Of a stretch of 35,125 nucleotides of DNA, positions 1 through 5,492 are shown in pieces. The stretch spans positions 116,489 to 151,613 of the forward strand of contig NZ_QYTW02000009.1 in assembly GCF_003605405.2 (NCBI RefSeq), given 5' to 3'. Made by a program: the position numbers and the translations under genes. The DNA comes from Siminovitchia terrae (GTDB lineage: Bacteria; Bacillota; Bacilli; Bacillales; Bacillaceae_C). Within the stretch, counting starts at the first letter, position 1, and the number at the start of each line of letters is the position of its first letter. The notes under the pieces are model-generated. The model did not search any database. It saw only the letters and a list, made by a program, of their open reading frames with translations, and was not told the DNA's origin.

Positions 1-2
1 CA

Positions 3-35
3 CGCCAAGGCGCATTTGATTTGGCTGAAAGCTAA
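3..35 (+). CDS. 3' end of a host gene (partial)
   Basis: Frame 3 reads RQGAFDLAES and then TAA, directly before a hairpin terminator. This looks like the natural C-terminus of a host protein whose body lies outside the window. Frame 1 also stays open, to base 75, but it would run through the terminator. Too little is visible to name the gene. Confidence 0.25.
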   Translation, partial: RQGAFDLAES

Positions 36-39
36 AAAA

Positions 40-75
40 GAGGTCGCCTCCTTGACCAGTTGGCGGCCTTTCTAA
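40..75 (+). terminator. Rho-independent terminator of the upstream host gene
   Basis: AGGTCGCC (41-48) pairs with GGCGGCCT (62-69) with one G.U pair, and a short T-rich tail follows at 69-73. It separates the upstream gene from the tRNA unit. Confidence 0.6.
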
Positions 76-103
76 TAATAAAAAACTTTTTTAAGAATAC
101 TAG

Positions 104-132
104 TTGACTTTTAGTGTTAAACGTTATATATT
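104..132 (+). promoter_or_regulatory. Sigma-A promoter of the tRNA gene
   Basis: TTGACT (104-109) and TATATT (127-132) are 17 bases apart in AT-rich DNA about 30 bases upstream of the tRNA. Its location is what a stable-RNA promoter needs. Confidence 0.65.
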
Positions 133-161
133 ATTAATTGTCGAATTGATTATTACATATT

Positions 162-234
162 GATTCCGTAGCTCAGCTGGGAGAGCGCCACCTTGACAGG
201 GTGGAGGTCGCTGGTTCGAACCCAGTCGGAATCA
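162..234 (+). tRNA. tRNA-Val (anticodon GAC)
   Basis: A full cloverleaf is visible. The acceptor stem GATTCCG pairs with CGGAATC, the anticodon stem is CCACC/GGTGG with loop TTGACAG (anticodon GAC, valine), and the T-loop is TTCGAAC. The discriminator base is A234 and no CCA is encoded. The gene is intact, as expected when a phage recombines at a tRNA 3' end and restores it. The integrase gene begins about 100 bases downstream, so this tRNA is the likely attachment target. Confidence 0.95.
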
Positions 235-330
235 TCGTTTCAAAACCTTGATATGACGCTGTTTCCTCTGCAAAAGGAACGGCGTCTTTTTCTGCAAAAA
301 TGCTTGCCTGTGACCAAAGTGTGACCAATT
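205..330. other. Probable attL (tRNA 3' half plus phage arm)
   Basis: Inferred from context. A tyrosine integrase gene points at the tRNA, and its stop codon (331) lies just beyond the tRNA. Such integrases usually use a core inside the T-arm and acceptor stem. No second copy of the tRNA 3' end occurs near 35067-35125, so the core length cannot be measured here. The 235-330 stretch holds only a terminator and then presumed attP arm DNA. Confidence 0.55.
255..291 (+). terminator. Rho-independent terminator after the tRNA
   Basis: GACGCTGTTTCC (255-266) pairs with GGAACGGCGTC (276-286), and a T-run follows to 291. It ends tRNA transcription before the opposing integrase gene. There is no matching T-run on the minus strand. 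Confidence 0.8.
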
Positions 331-1476
331 CTAAAATAATTGATCGAATACATTACTTGCCTCCTCGTCATCTTTCTCTGTCACATGAGAGTAAATGTTC
401 AAGGTTGTTTTTATATTTTTGTGTCCGAGTCTTTTTTGCACAACCTTCATATTTACTCCCTCGCTCAAAATTAATGAAGCTGAAGAGTGCCGCAAATCAT
501 GGAATCGAATCCTTTTTATTTTATCATTATGTCGGATCATAAACCTATTCCAAAATTGCGTTACAGAATCCGGCCTAAATGGGATGCCGCATTCATCCGA
601 AAACAGCAGCATAACTTTCTTGCTGTCTCTACCTTTAAATCCTTTCCATTGAGTTCCCATTTCCATTTTCAAATTTAATTTCCTGACATAGGATTTATGG
701 ATTTCTTTCATCAACACTTCAGGGATGGTCACAGTTCTTTCTTCTTCTGTTTTCGTTTCTTTTAAAACATGCCCCTTCTCTTTGGTGTATTGCAATGACC
801 TTTTGATATGGATTTTTCTGTTCGGAAAGTCCAGTACGTCATCGGCAAGTGCTAATATCTCCCCGCGCCTTAATCCAGCGGTCACAGCTAGCTTAATAAT
901 TAACTGTTGATATGGCAGTAGTTCTTTTGCCAATTTAAAAAGTAGTTCGATTTCCTCTTTGTCGTAAAAATCTACTTTCTTCTTCTTTGCTTTTGGGCGA
1001 TCAACTCCCTCTATAGGGTTTGCTTTGTCGTCTATAATCCTCCATTTAACCGCGTACTTGAAAAGGGATTGCAAAAGGTTGTATTTCTTTTCTAAAGACC
1101 CTCTGCCAGCTTTTCTTTCCTTTGTAAAATACTGTACAATATGAAAAGTGGAGATGTCTTTCATTCTTTTCCCCTTGAAGTAGGGCTTCATGTATTTCAG
1201 GACATTGTTGTATTTTTCAAGAGTAGATGCAGACAGTTCAGTTTCTGCATAATTGCTTTTCCATCTTTCAAGAAAATCTGAAAAGGTCGGATTCTCATCT
1301 TCCAAGTGTTGGCTGTCTAGGACTTCCATTTCAAATTCTTGGAGTAATTTCTTAACTTGCCTGGGTCCTGTGGCTTGCACGGTTTTTGTTTTCCTTTTTC
1401 TTTTCCCTTCAGCATCATATCCAAGTTCCACATAAAGACGGTATCTTCCTTTTGATACTTCTTTAAAAGAAGCCAT
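331..1476 (-). CDS. int: Phage integrase, tyrosine recombinase
   Basis: A 381-residue site-specific recombinase that inserts and excises the prophage at the tRNA. Residues 1-55 resemble the arm-binding (AP2-like) domain, about 60-160 the SAM-like core-binding domain, and 170-381 the catalytic domain. The catalytic set is visible: R203 in GLRRGE, H326 and R329 in FHDLRH, H352 in LGH and nucleophile Y362 in NIYSHV. The length is normal for Gram-positive temperate phages. The ATG at 1476 follows AAAGGGG. It lies downstream of the repressor gene on the same strand but behind a hairpin terminator (1493-1519), so it may have its own weak promoter or depend on readthrough. Confidence 0.95.
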   Translation of the reverse strand: MASFKEVSKGRYRLYVELGYDAEGKRKRKTKTVQATGPRQVKKLLQEFEMEVLDSQHLEDENPTFSDFLERWKSNYAETELSASTLEKYNNVLKYMKPYFKGKRMKDISTFHIVQYFTKERKAGRGSLEKKYNLLQSLFKYAVKWRIIDDKANPIEGVDRPKAKKKKVDFYDKEEIELLFKLAKELLPYQQLIIKLAVTAGLRRGEILALADDVLDFPNRKIHIKRSLQYTKEKGHVLKETKTEEERTVTIPEVLMKEIHKSYVRKLNLKMEMGTQWKGFKGRDSKKVMLLFSDECGIPFRPDSVTQFWNRFMIRHNDKIKRIRFHDLRHSSASLILSEGVNMKVVQKRLGHKNIKTTLNIYSHVTEKDDEEASNVFDQLF

Positions 1477-1492
1477 TTTTAATCCCCTTTCT

Positions 1493-1519
1493 AAAAAGTA
1501 GGCGGGTGATCAGCCCGCC
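1493..1519 (-). terminator. Terminator between repressor and integrase
   Basis: On the minus strand GGCGGG and CCCGCC (1501-1506 and 1514-1519) form a six-pair GC stem around a 7-base loop, followed by TACTTTTT. It should limit repressor-promoter readthrough into int. Confidence 0.7.
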
Positions 1520-1543
1520 GTGATTAAAATGTAGCGCTAAACT

Positions 1544-2185
1544 TCAATCTAATTCCACTAAATACATAACTACTTTTCCGTGAATTTTTAATTCGGCATT
1601 GTCCGTTGTTGTTTCATAATCAGAAAACATATCATCGGTTGAATCTGGTCTAAAGATAATTTTGTTTTCACGTTGATGAAACCTTTTAACAGCATAATCT
1701 CCGCCGTCACTATAGACAACTATGTCGCCGTTTTTTATTTCCTCTAATGGTATAGGATTAACACCGATCAACGAACCGTGAGGAATTACTTTATTCATGC
1801 TGTCGCCGTTTACTCTCATCATAAATATATCTGATCGTCCGGCCCATTTGCCCATGATATTGTCCTGTATGCTGATTGTTTCTAGTTCACCTTCTTGTAT
1901 GCCGTCCACACAAAGTGGGAGACCAGCTGATATACCGACCGGGTAGTAGCGATATTTGGATGAAATCTTAAAATCCTCTTTTGCTTCCTTCCACCCCATC
2001 AGATAGGCTGGATCCACCTTCAGAAACTCCGCTAGTTTAGAAATTGTGTCAAGTTTTAAGTTTTTAATATTTCCGCTTTCATACCTTTGTGCGGTCGCTT
2101 CCGTAACCCCTAGTGCATTTGCTACTTCCAATAGTGTTTTGTTTCTCTCTTCCCGTGCTTTTTTTATTCTTTTTCCTATATTCAC
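1544..2185 (-). CDS. CI-like repressor, HTH plus S24 peptidase
   Basis: Lysogenic master repressor of the LexA/CI type (213 residues). Residues 4-60 form an HTH_3 domain (LLEVANALGVTEATAQRYESG). Residues 80-213 form an S24 serine peptidase with S129 (NGDSM) and K167 (YAVKRF). The sequence ISAGLP (A87-G88) matches the Ala-Gly autocleavage site, so induction through RecA in the SOS response is expected. The GTG at 2185 was chosen because a perfect AGGAGGTGAT lies 4 bases upstream; the GTG three codons earlier would overlap that site. It is transcribed from the leftward switch promoter, whose spacer holds an AACTTACG operator, so it probably autoregulates. Confidence 0.92.
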   Translation of the reverse strand: MNIGKRIKKAREERNKTLLEVANALGVTEATAQRYESGNIKNLKLDTISKLAEFLKVDPAYLMGWKEAKEDFKISSKYRYYPVGISAGLPLCVDGIQEGELETISIQDNIMGKWAGRSDIFMMRVNGDSMNKVIPHGSLIGVNPIPLEEIKNGDIVVYSDGGDYAVKRFHQRENKIIFRPDSTDDMFSDYETTTDNAELKIHGKVVMYLVELD

Positions 2186-2205
2186 CGTTATCACCTCCTA
2201 TACTT

Positions 2206-2234
2206 ATAATACTCCTAACTTACGCGAAAGGCAA
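2206..2234 (-). promoter_or_regulatory. Repressor promoter (leftward)
   Basis: On the minus strand TTGCCT (2234-2229) and TATTAT (2211-2206) are 17 bases apart. Operator O1 occupies the spacer, so repressor or Cro binding there would shut this promoter. The predicted start falls close to the ribosome site. Confidence 0.7.
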
Positions 2235-2324
2235 GTTTACTTAACAAAAAAGCCTATTGAACTTACGTAAAATGGTTGTCTTTTGTATTTTTGTTTGATA
2301 GTATAAACTTACGAATTACGAAAG
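2217..2324. promoter_or_regulatory. Lysogeny-switch operators O1-O3
   Basis: The octamer AACTTACG recurs at 2217 (O1), 2260 (O2) and 2306 (O3), always in the same orientation. O1 sits inside the repressor promoter. O2 touches the upstream edge of the rightward -35 and O3 lies just past the rightward -10. O2 contains the palindrome TTACGTAA. This is the expected layout for a shared CI/Cro operator set. The binding proteins are inferred from the flanking HTH genes. Confidence 0.7.
2276..2304 (+). promoter_or_regulatory. Early rightward promoter
   Basis: TTGTCT (2276-2281) and TAGTAT (2299-2304) are separated by 17 bases, upstream of the Cro-like gene. Operators O2 and O3 flank it. It should drive the early lytic operon. 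Confidence 0.65.
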
Positions 2325-2335
2325 GTGGTGTCGAA

Positions 2336-2575
2336 ATGGAGTATCAAATTAACGTAAACCTCTTAAAATCTAAAATCGCATTAAAAGGTTTTAACAGAAA
2401 TGAACTGGCTTATGAATTGGGCATTTCACCAACATCCGTTACTAATCTAACGAAAGGAAGGCACAATCCGTCTTACGAGCTTATGAATAAGTTATATGAG
2501 GTGCTTGAACTGACACCTGATGAAGCAACAGAAATTTTTTTTAGTTCTAACTTACGTAAAACGAAAGTTTCTTGA
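2336..2575 (+). CDS. Cro-like HTH repressor
   Basis: A 79-residue single-domain HTH_3/XRE protein. The recognition unit NELAYELGISPTSVTNLTKG spans roughly residues 21-40. It is the first gene of the rightward operon and diverges from the repressor, which is the position of Cro. The ATG at 2336 follows AAAGGTGGTG; an upstream in-frame start at 2276 would overlap the promoter and was rejected. The last codons are built over a fourth operator copy (2549-2567). Confidence 0.85.
   Translation: MEYQINVNLLKSKIALKGFNRNELAYELGISPTSVTNLTKGRHNPSYELMNKLYEVLELTPDEATEIFFSSNLRKTKVS
2549..2567. promoter_or_regulatory. Fourth operator copy O4 inside the cro-like gene
   Basis: AACTTACGTAAAACGAAAG closely matches O3 (AACTTACGAATTACGAAAG). 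It lies in the coding sequence for the C-terminal SNLRKTK, about 240 bases from O3. It may serve looping, a transcriptional roadblock, or control of the next gene. Confidence 0.55.
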
Positions 2576-2608
2576 CGGACAACCATCACAAGGGGGAGGT
2601 GCATTTGT

Positions 2609-2815
2609 TTGAGACGCGTAAGAGGTGCAAAAGCTCTATCAAATTATCTCAAATCTATTAATTGTGATATGTCAGAGGCAACGATCTACAGGTTAATGCG
2701 AACCAAAAGCATACCTTTCAGACGTCCGAGTCCAGGCATACTTATCTTTGACTTGGACGCTATAGATCAGTGGTTATCTAGTGATAGTGAAAAGGAGGCC
2801 ATCCAAAAATGCTAG
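2609..2815 (+). CDS. Excisionase-like HTH_17 protein
   Basis: A 68-residue winged-helix protein of the MerR/excisionase type. SEATIYRLMRTKSIPFRRP followed by ILIFDLDAIDQWL is the usual helix-turn-helix, wing and W-L tail. Likely role is as recombination directionality factor for the integrase, or as a small early regulator. The start is TTG at 2609, 8 bases after GGGGGAGGT; another TTG at 2605 is out of frame. Its stop overlaps the next ATG. Confidence 0.7.
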   Translation: MRRVRGAKALSNYLKSINCDMSEATIYRLMRTKSIPFRRPSPGILIFDLDAIDQWLSSDSEKEAIQKC

Positions 2816-3009
2816 TTTCAGCGAGAGATTATCAGCTTGTTCTGGAACTAATAGTTGCACTTGAGCGATTGGTTGAGATTGTGGAGCATCGAGCTCTTTG
2901 TCAAATTATATCCGATTTGTTTGGAAGTTATCTCGCCTTTTACCAATTCATGTCCGATTTGCTTGGAGTGGAATTTTTGTGGGAAAGAAAGGAGGTCATC
3001 CAAAAATGA
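2809..3009 (+). CDS. Small early phage protein, unknown
   Basis: A 66-residue protein, not recognised. It is rich in Leu, Val and aromatic residues and reads as two or three amphipathic helices (LVLELIVALERLVEIVEH). It starts 9 bases after AAAGGAGG and overlaps the preceding stop. It ends in an ATGA overlap with the next gene, so the three genes are translationally coupled. Confidence 0.65.
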   Translation: MLVSARDYQLVLELIVALERLVEIVEHRALCQIISDLFGSYLAFYQFMSDLLGVEFLWERKEVIQK

Positions 3010-3173
3010 CTGAAAACAAAACCGGATTGCAACTTAGCGTGGATGGCGTTGACGAGTTTACCAGTAAAGTTGAACACGCTCTTGAACTATTAAAAGAGGC
3101 AAGCGCCATATTAAATGACGCTTCCAATAATACAAAATTTGAGATAGTCGTTAAAACTTTAGATCAAAAGTAG
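3006..3173 (+). CDS. Small early phage protein, unknown
   Basis: A 55-residue protein, not recognised. The ATG at 3006 follows AAAGGAGG by 10 bases and overlaps the previous stop (ATGA). An upstream in-frame start at 2898 lacks a ribosome site and would overlap the previous gene fully. The centre is a helix (KVEHALELLKEASAIL). Its 3' end overlaps the opposing zinc-ribbon gene by 23 bases. Confidence 0.6.
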   Translation: MTENKTGLQLSVDGVDEFTSKVEHALELLKEASAILNDASNNTKFEIVVKTLDQK

Positions 3174-3342
3174 TTCCACAGTATTTACATTTGGGGTCAG
3201 TGCTTTTAACTTTAATCTTTTTATCACATGTGGGGCATGTGATATCAATTCCGTTTTTTCTAGCATGATCTTTAATACTTTTGGAAATGGCTTTGTTGAG
3301 ATTCTTACCAAAGTTTTTAGAGATATCTATCTTAACACCCAT
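3151..3342 (-). CDS. Leftward zinc-ribbon mini-protein
   Basis: A 63-residue protein encoded against the early operon. The N-terminal half is a basic helix (FGKNLNKAISKSIKDHARK). The C-terminal half is a zinc ribbon with CPTC and CKYC knuckles about 14 residues apart. The ATG at 3342 was chosen because GGGAGGTG lies just upstream on the minus strand; the longer frame to 3423 has no ribosome site. An extended -10 (TGATAGAAT, 3376-3368) lies upstream. It could be expressed in the lysogen; its function is unknown. Confidence 0.65.
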   Translation of the reverse strand: MGVKIDISKNFGKNLNKAISKSIKDHARKNGIDITCPTCDKKIKVKSTDPKCKYCGTTFDLKF

Positions 3343-3367
3343 ATTTATACACCTCCCTTCCACAATC

Positions 3368-3376
3368 ATTCTATCA
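3368..3376 (-). promoter_or_regulatory. Extended -10 promoter of the zinc-ribbon gene
   Basis: The minus strand reads TGATAGAAT, an extended -10 without an obvious -35. Predicted start is near 3361, giving a short leader before GGGAGGTG. Confidence 0.4.
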
Positions 3377-3413
3377 AATCGGGAGGAAAAATTTACTAGA
3401 GAGGAAGAGTTAA

Positions 3414-3677
3414 ATGAAAGCAATTGGAATTGTTCGCCGCATCGACGATCTAGGCAGGGTCGTTATTCCAAAAGAAATCAGAAAGACAATGAAATGGGGC
3501 ACCGGTACACCGGTTGAATTCTTTGTTGATGGTGAGTCTATTGTTTTGAAAAAATACCATACTGCTGAGGAAGAGAAAAACCTCATTGAGTTGCTAAAAG
3601 AGTTGGAGGCAAACACTCAAGATAATGTGGTCCGGTCTGTTGTAGGTAAAACCATTCAATTTATTGAAGGAGCGTGA
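3414..3677 (+). CDS. AbrB/SpoVT-family transition regulator
   Basis: An 87-residue DNA-binding protein. Residues 1-48 are the swapped-hairpin SpoVT-AbrB domain, with the signature GIVRRIDDLGRVVIPKEIRK. The C-terminal part is a helical tail unlike that of host AbrB. Family members bind AT-rich promoters as dimers or tetramers and control growth-phase transition genes. In a prophage it may tune phage or host stationary-phase genes, notable given the sigma-H-like sites later in the window. The ribosome site is AGAGAGGAAGAG before ATG 3414. Confidence 0.88.
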   Translation: MKAIGIVRRIDDLGRVVIPKEIRKTMKWGTGTPVEFFVDGESIVLKKYHTAEEEKNLIELLKELEANTQDNVVRSVVGKTIQFIEGA

Positions 3678-3682
3678 GGAAA

Positions 3683-3835
3683 GTGTTTTTGTCGATTATA
3701 GTCATTGTTCTGTGGTTGGCCGTCGGCATAATCTGGTCGTTTAATGAAGACGGGATACCTAAATTTGCTTTTTGGTTAGCCATTATATCGATAGTTTTTA
3801 ATCATCTAGCTGACATTCTCAAGGAGTTGAACTAA
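3683..3835 (+). CDS. Small two-TM membrane protein
   Basis: A 50-residue protein with a hydrophobic segment at about 2-18 (FLSIIVIVLWLAVGIIW) and a second at about 28-44 (FAFWLAIISIVF). GTG 3683 was chosen because GAAGGAG ends 10 bases upstream; the in-frame GTG at 3674 is only one base from it. The stop is followed directly by the next ATG. Function unknown. Confidence 0.6.
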   Translation: MFLSIIVIVLWLAVGIIWSFNEDGIPKFAFWLAIISIVFNHLADILKELN

Positions 3836-3931
3836 ATGTACATCGGTCCAGTAGCTTTGATTTTTTTAGTCTTATTTTGTCTGTGCTTAGGTAGCTATTT
3901 TTCAGCAATATTGAAGGAGGATGAAGAGTGA
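3836..3931 (+). CDS. 31-residue single-TM protein
   Basis: [20 protein letters not shown] starts a single membrane helix with a short acidic tail (KEDEE). The ATG at 3836 lies 9 bases after AAGGAG and immediately after the previous stop. The stop overlaps the antirepressor GTG. Clean coupling on both sides supports it as a real gene of unknown function. Confidence 0.5.
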
Positions 3932-4710
3932 ACGATTTAACAATCAATGGCACTACAGGCGTGTGTGGAATTACAGTTCCCAATATTGCGGGTGGTTTTG
4001 GTGAAGGTAAGAAATCAATGTTGGTTCAACACATTGCAGAAATTCATGAAAAGGAAATGAAGTTTGTTAATCAGGCTATAAACAATAACCGCAATAGATT
4101 TAAAGATGGGGTGGATGTAATCGATTTGAAAGGATCCGCTTTCGAGGTTGATTTGGTCAACCACGGAATTTTAAATCAAAATGCCATCAACAGATCAAAT
4201 AATATTTACGTTCTTTCTGAACGCGGTTATGCAAAGTTAATAAAGATATTTGATGATGATCTCTCTTGGGACAAGTACGATGAATTGTTAGACGGTTATT
4301 TTGGAATGAGGGAAGAGAAACCAAAAACCCATCTTGAAGTGCTGCAGTCAACAATTGGACAAATGGTAAAACATGAGCAGCGAATTGAAGTGGTTGAAGG
4401 GCGTGTCGATTCATTGGAAGACAACATGCGAATCAACGGTGCTCAGGAACAAAAAATTAACAGCAAAGGCAGAGGTAAGGTTGTTGAATGTCTTGGAGGA
4501 AAAAAATCAAAAGCATACCAGAATATTAGCAAAAAAGTCTTCTCTCAATTTTGGAAAGAGTTCCAACGTCACTTTGAGATTCCTAGATACGGAGAGTTGC
4601 CAAAGGTCCGGTATCAAGAAGCGCTTCAATTCATTGATGAATGGTCGCCGGATACAAGCACCCGCCTTGAAATAAAAAATTTGAATGAACAGCAGCAATT
4701 CCAACTTTAA
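3928..4710 (+). CDS. Antirepressor, ORF6N plus ORF6C domains
   Basis: A 260-residue phage antirepressor. Residues 15-125 match the ORF6N-type DNA-binding domain (the [13 protein letters not shown] and [14 protein letters not shown] region). A linker helix ([17 protein letters not shown], 148-164) leads to an ORF6C-type domain (about 165-255; [31 protein letters not shown]). Such proteins oppose CI repressors or activate lytic promoters. The start is GTG 3928 behind AAGGAGG. The gene lies in the early rightward operon, as in other Gram-positive temperate phages. Confidence 0.88.
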
Positions 4711-4729
4711 GAAATGGATGGTGAGCGTA

Positions 4730-5377
4730 ATGCCTAAATTAATAGCGATTGATGGGATTAAGAAAGAAAAGCCGGATTATCATTCAATGTATTTAAAAGC
4801 ATTAAATGGTTTGTGTGAAAGATCTTTAAAGGGGAAGGAACAATTCCAAGACATTGATTTGGATACCCGGAAAAAGTTGATCTGGCTAAGTGTAAAGTTG
4901 ATTATCTCAGATAAGTCGAAGGATAAGAGTTACGAATCTTTAGTTTCAGATTTTCAGTTTATGTCAAGTGTTAAATCGCTAATGGGTACTTTGACACCAA
5001 AAGAATTTCAGACCATTTTTCCAATCGATAAAGAATATGACGGGGAAAAATACGAGATGAAGGATTATTTTTACACGAAAGATTTTATCAATAAATTTGG
5101 CGAGGACAAGGTTATTGGTGATGAGATTACAGAATTTCTTTGGGAATATCAAAACTGGTCAATTTGTTTTTTTGTGGTTGAAACAACGTGTATTATGAGC
5201 GCGATTCGTCGTGCAGAAGGCCAAAAAGGGCTTGCGGAAGAGTTCTTCGAAAAACAAGATGTTACTACTTATACAGTGTCAAAGGAAAACGGGAAATTGT
5301 ATTTGACAAATAATGACACCGGAGAAGTAGAGAAAATAAAAAAGCCCATTCCAAGATACATGAAAGTTGTCAAATAA
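4730..5377 (+). CDS. Early phage protein, unknown
   Basis: A 215-residue soluble, lysine- and aspartate-rich protein with no domain I can name. It sits between the antirepressor and the replication module. ATG 4730 was preferred because GGTGAG lies just upstream and it leaves a short gap after the antirepressor stop; ATG 4685 would lie inside that gene. The middle contains aromatic stretches (WEYQNWSICFFVVETTCIM). The end (KKPIPRYMKVVK) is basic. Confidence 0.75.
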   Translation: MPKLIAIDGIKKEKPDYHSMYLKALNGLCERSLKGKEQFQDIDLDTRKKLIWLSVKLIISDKSKDKSYESLVSDFQFMSSVKSLMGTLTPKEFQTIFPIDKEYDGEKYEMKDYFYTKDFINKFGEDKVIGDEITEFLWEYQNWSICFFVVETTCIMSAIRRAEGQKGLAEEFFEKQDVTTYTVSKENGKLYLTNNDTGEVEKIKKPIPRYMKVVK

Positions 5378-5443
5378 AAAACTCACTAGCTAAGCGGCAA
5401 CTTAGATAATGAGCAGCAGGGTAACACCCTAAAAATAAAGTCA
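5372..5443 (-). ncRNA. Candidate leftward small RNA (about 70 nt)
   Basis: On the minus strand an extended -10 TGATATAAT (5457-5449) is followed within about 20 bases by hairpin AGGGT-gtt-ACCCT (5430-5418). Next is a strong terminator hairpin: CTCATTATCTAAG (5413-5401) pairs with CTTAGCTAGTGAG (5394-5382), then TTTTTTATTT. On the plus strand the hairpin is followed by A-rich sequence, so it cannot terminate the early operon. The unit contains no ORF. Promoter plus terminator within 85 bases indicates a short RNA opposed to the early operon. The start site is inferred. Confidence 0.55.
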
Positions 5444-5448
5444 TTTGT

Positions 5449-5457
5449 ATTATATCA
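5449..5457 (-). promoter_or_regulatory. Extended -10 promoter of the candidate small RNA
   Basis: Minus-strand TGATATAAT is a perfect extended -10. A nearby TTGACA is only 6 bases upstream and cannot be its -35; at normal spacing the -35 is poor. Confidence 0.5.
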
Positions 5458-5492
5458 CAATGTCAAAAGGTTTTTCATTGAGGTGAAATGAA

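Noticed and set aside
140-152. TTGTCGAATT upstream of the tRNA as a Spo0A box
   Set aside because: It lies downstream of a good sigma-A promoter for a stable RNA, and no sigma-H -35 is present.
2572-2606. TTGACG after operator O4 as an internal promoter
   Set aside because: No -10 at usable spacing; the region at +17 is the next ribosome site.
5378-5440. Terminator of the early rightward operon
   Set aside because: The hairpins are followed by A-rich, not T-rich, sequence on the plus strand; the T-run is on the minus strand.
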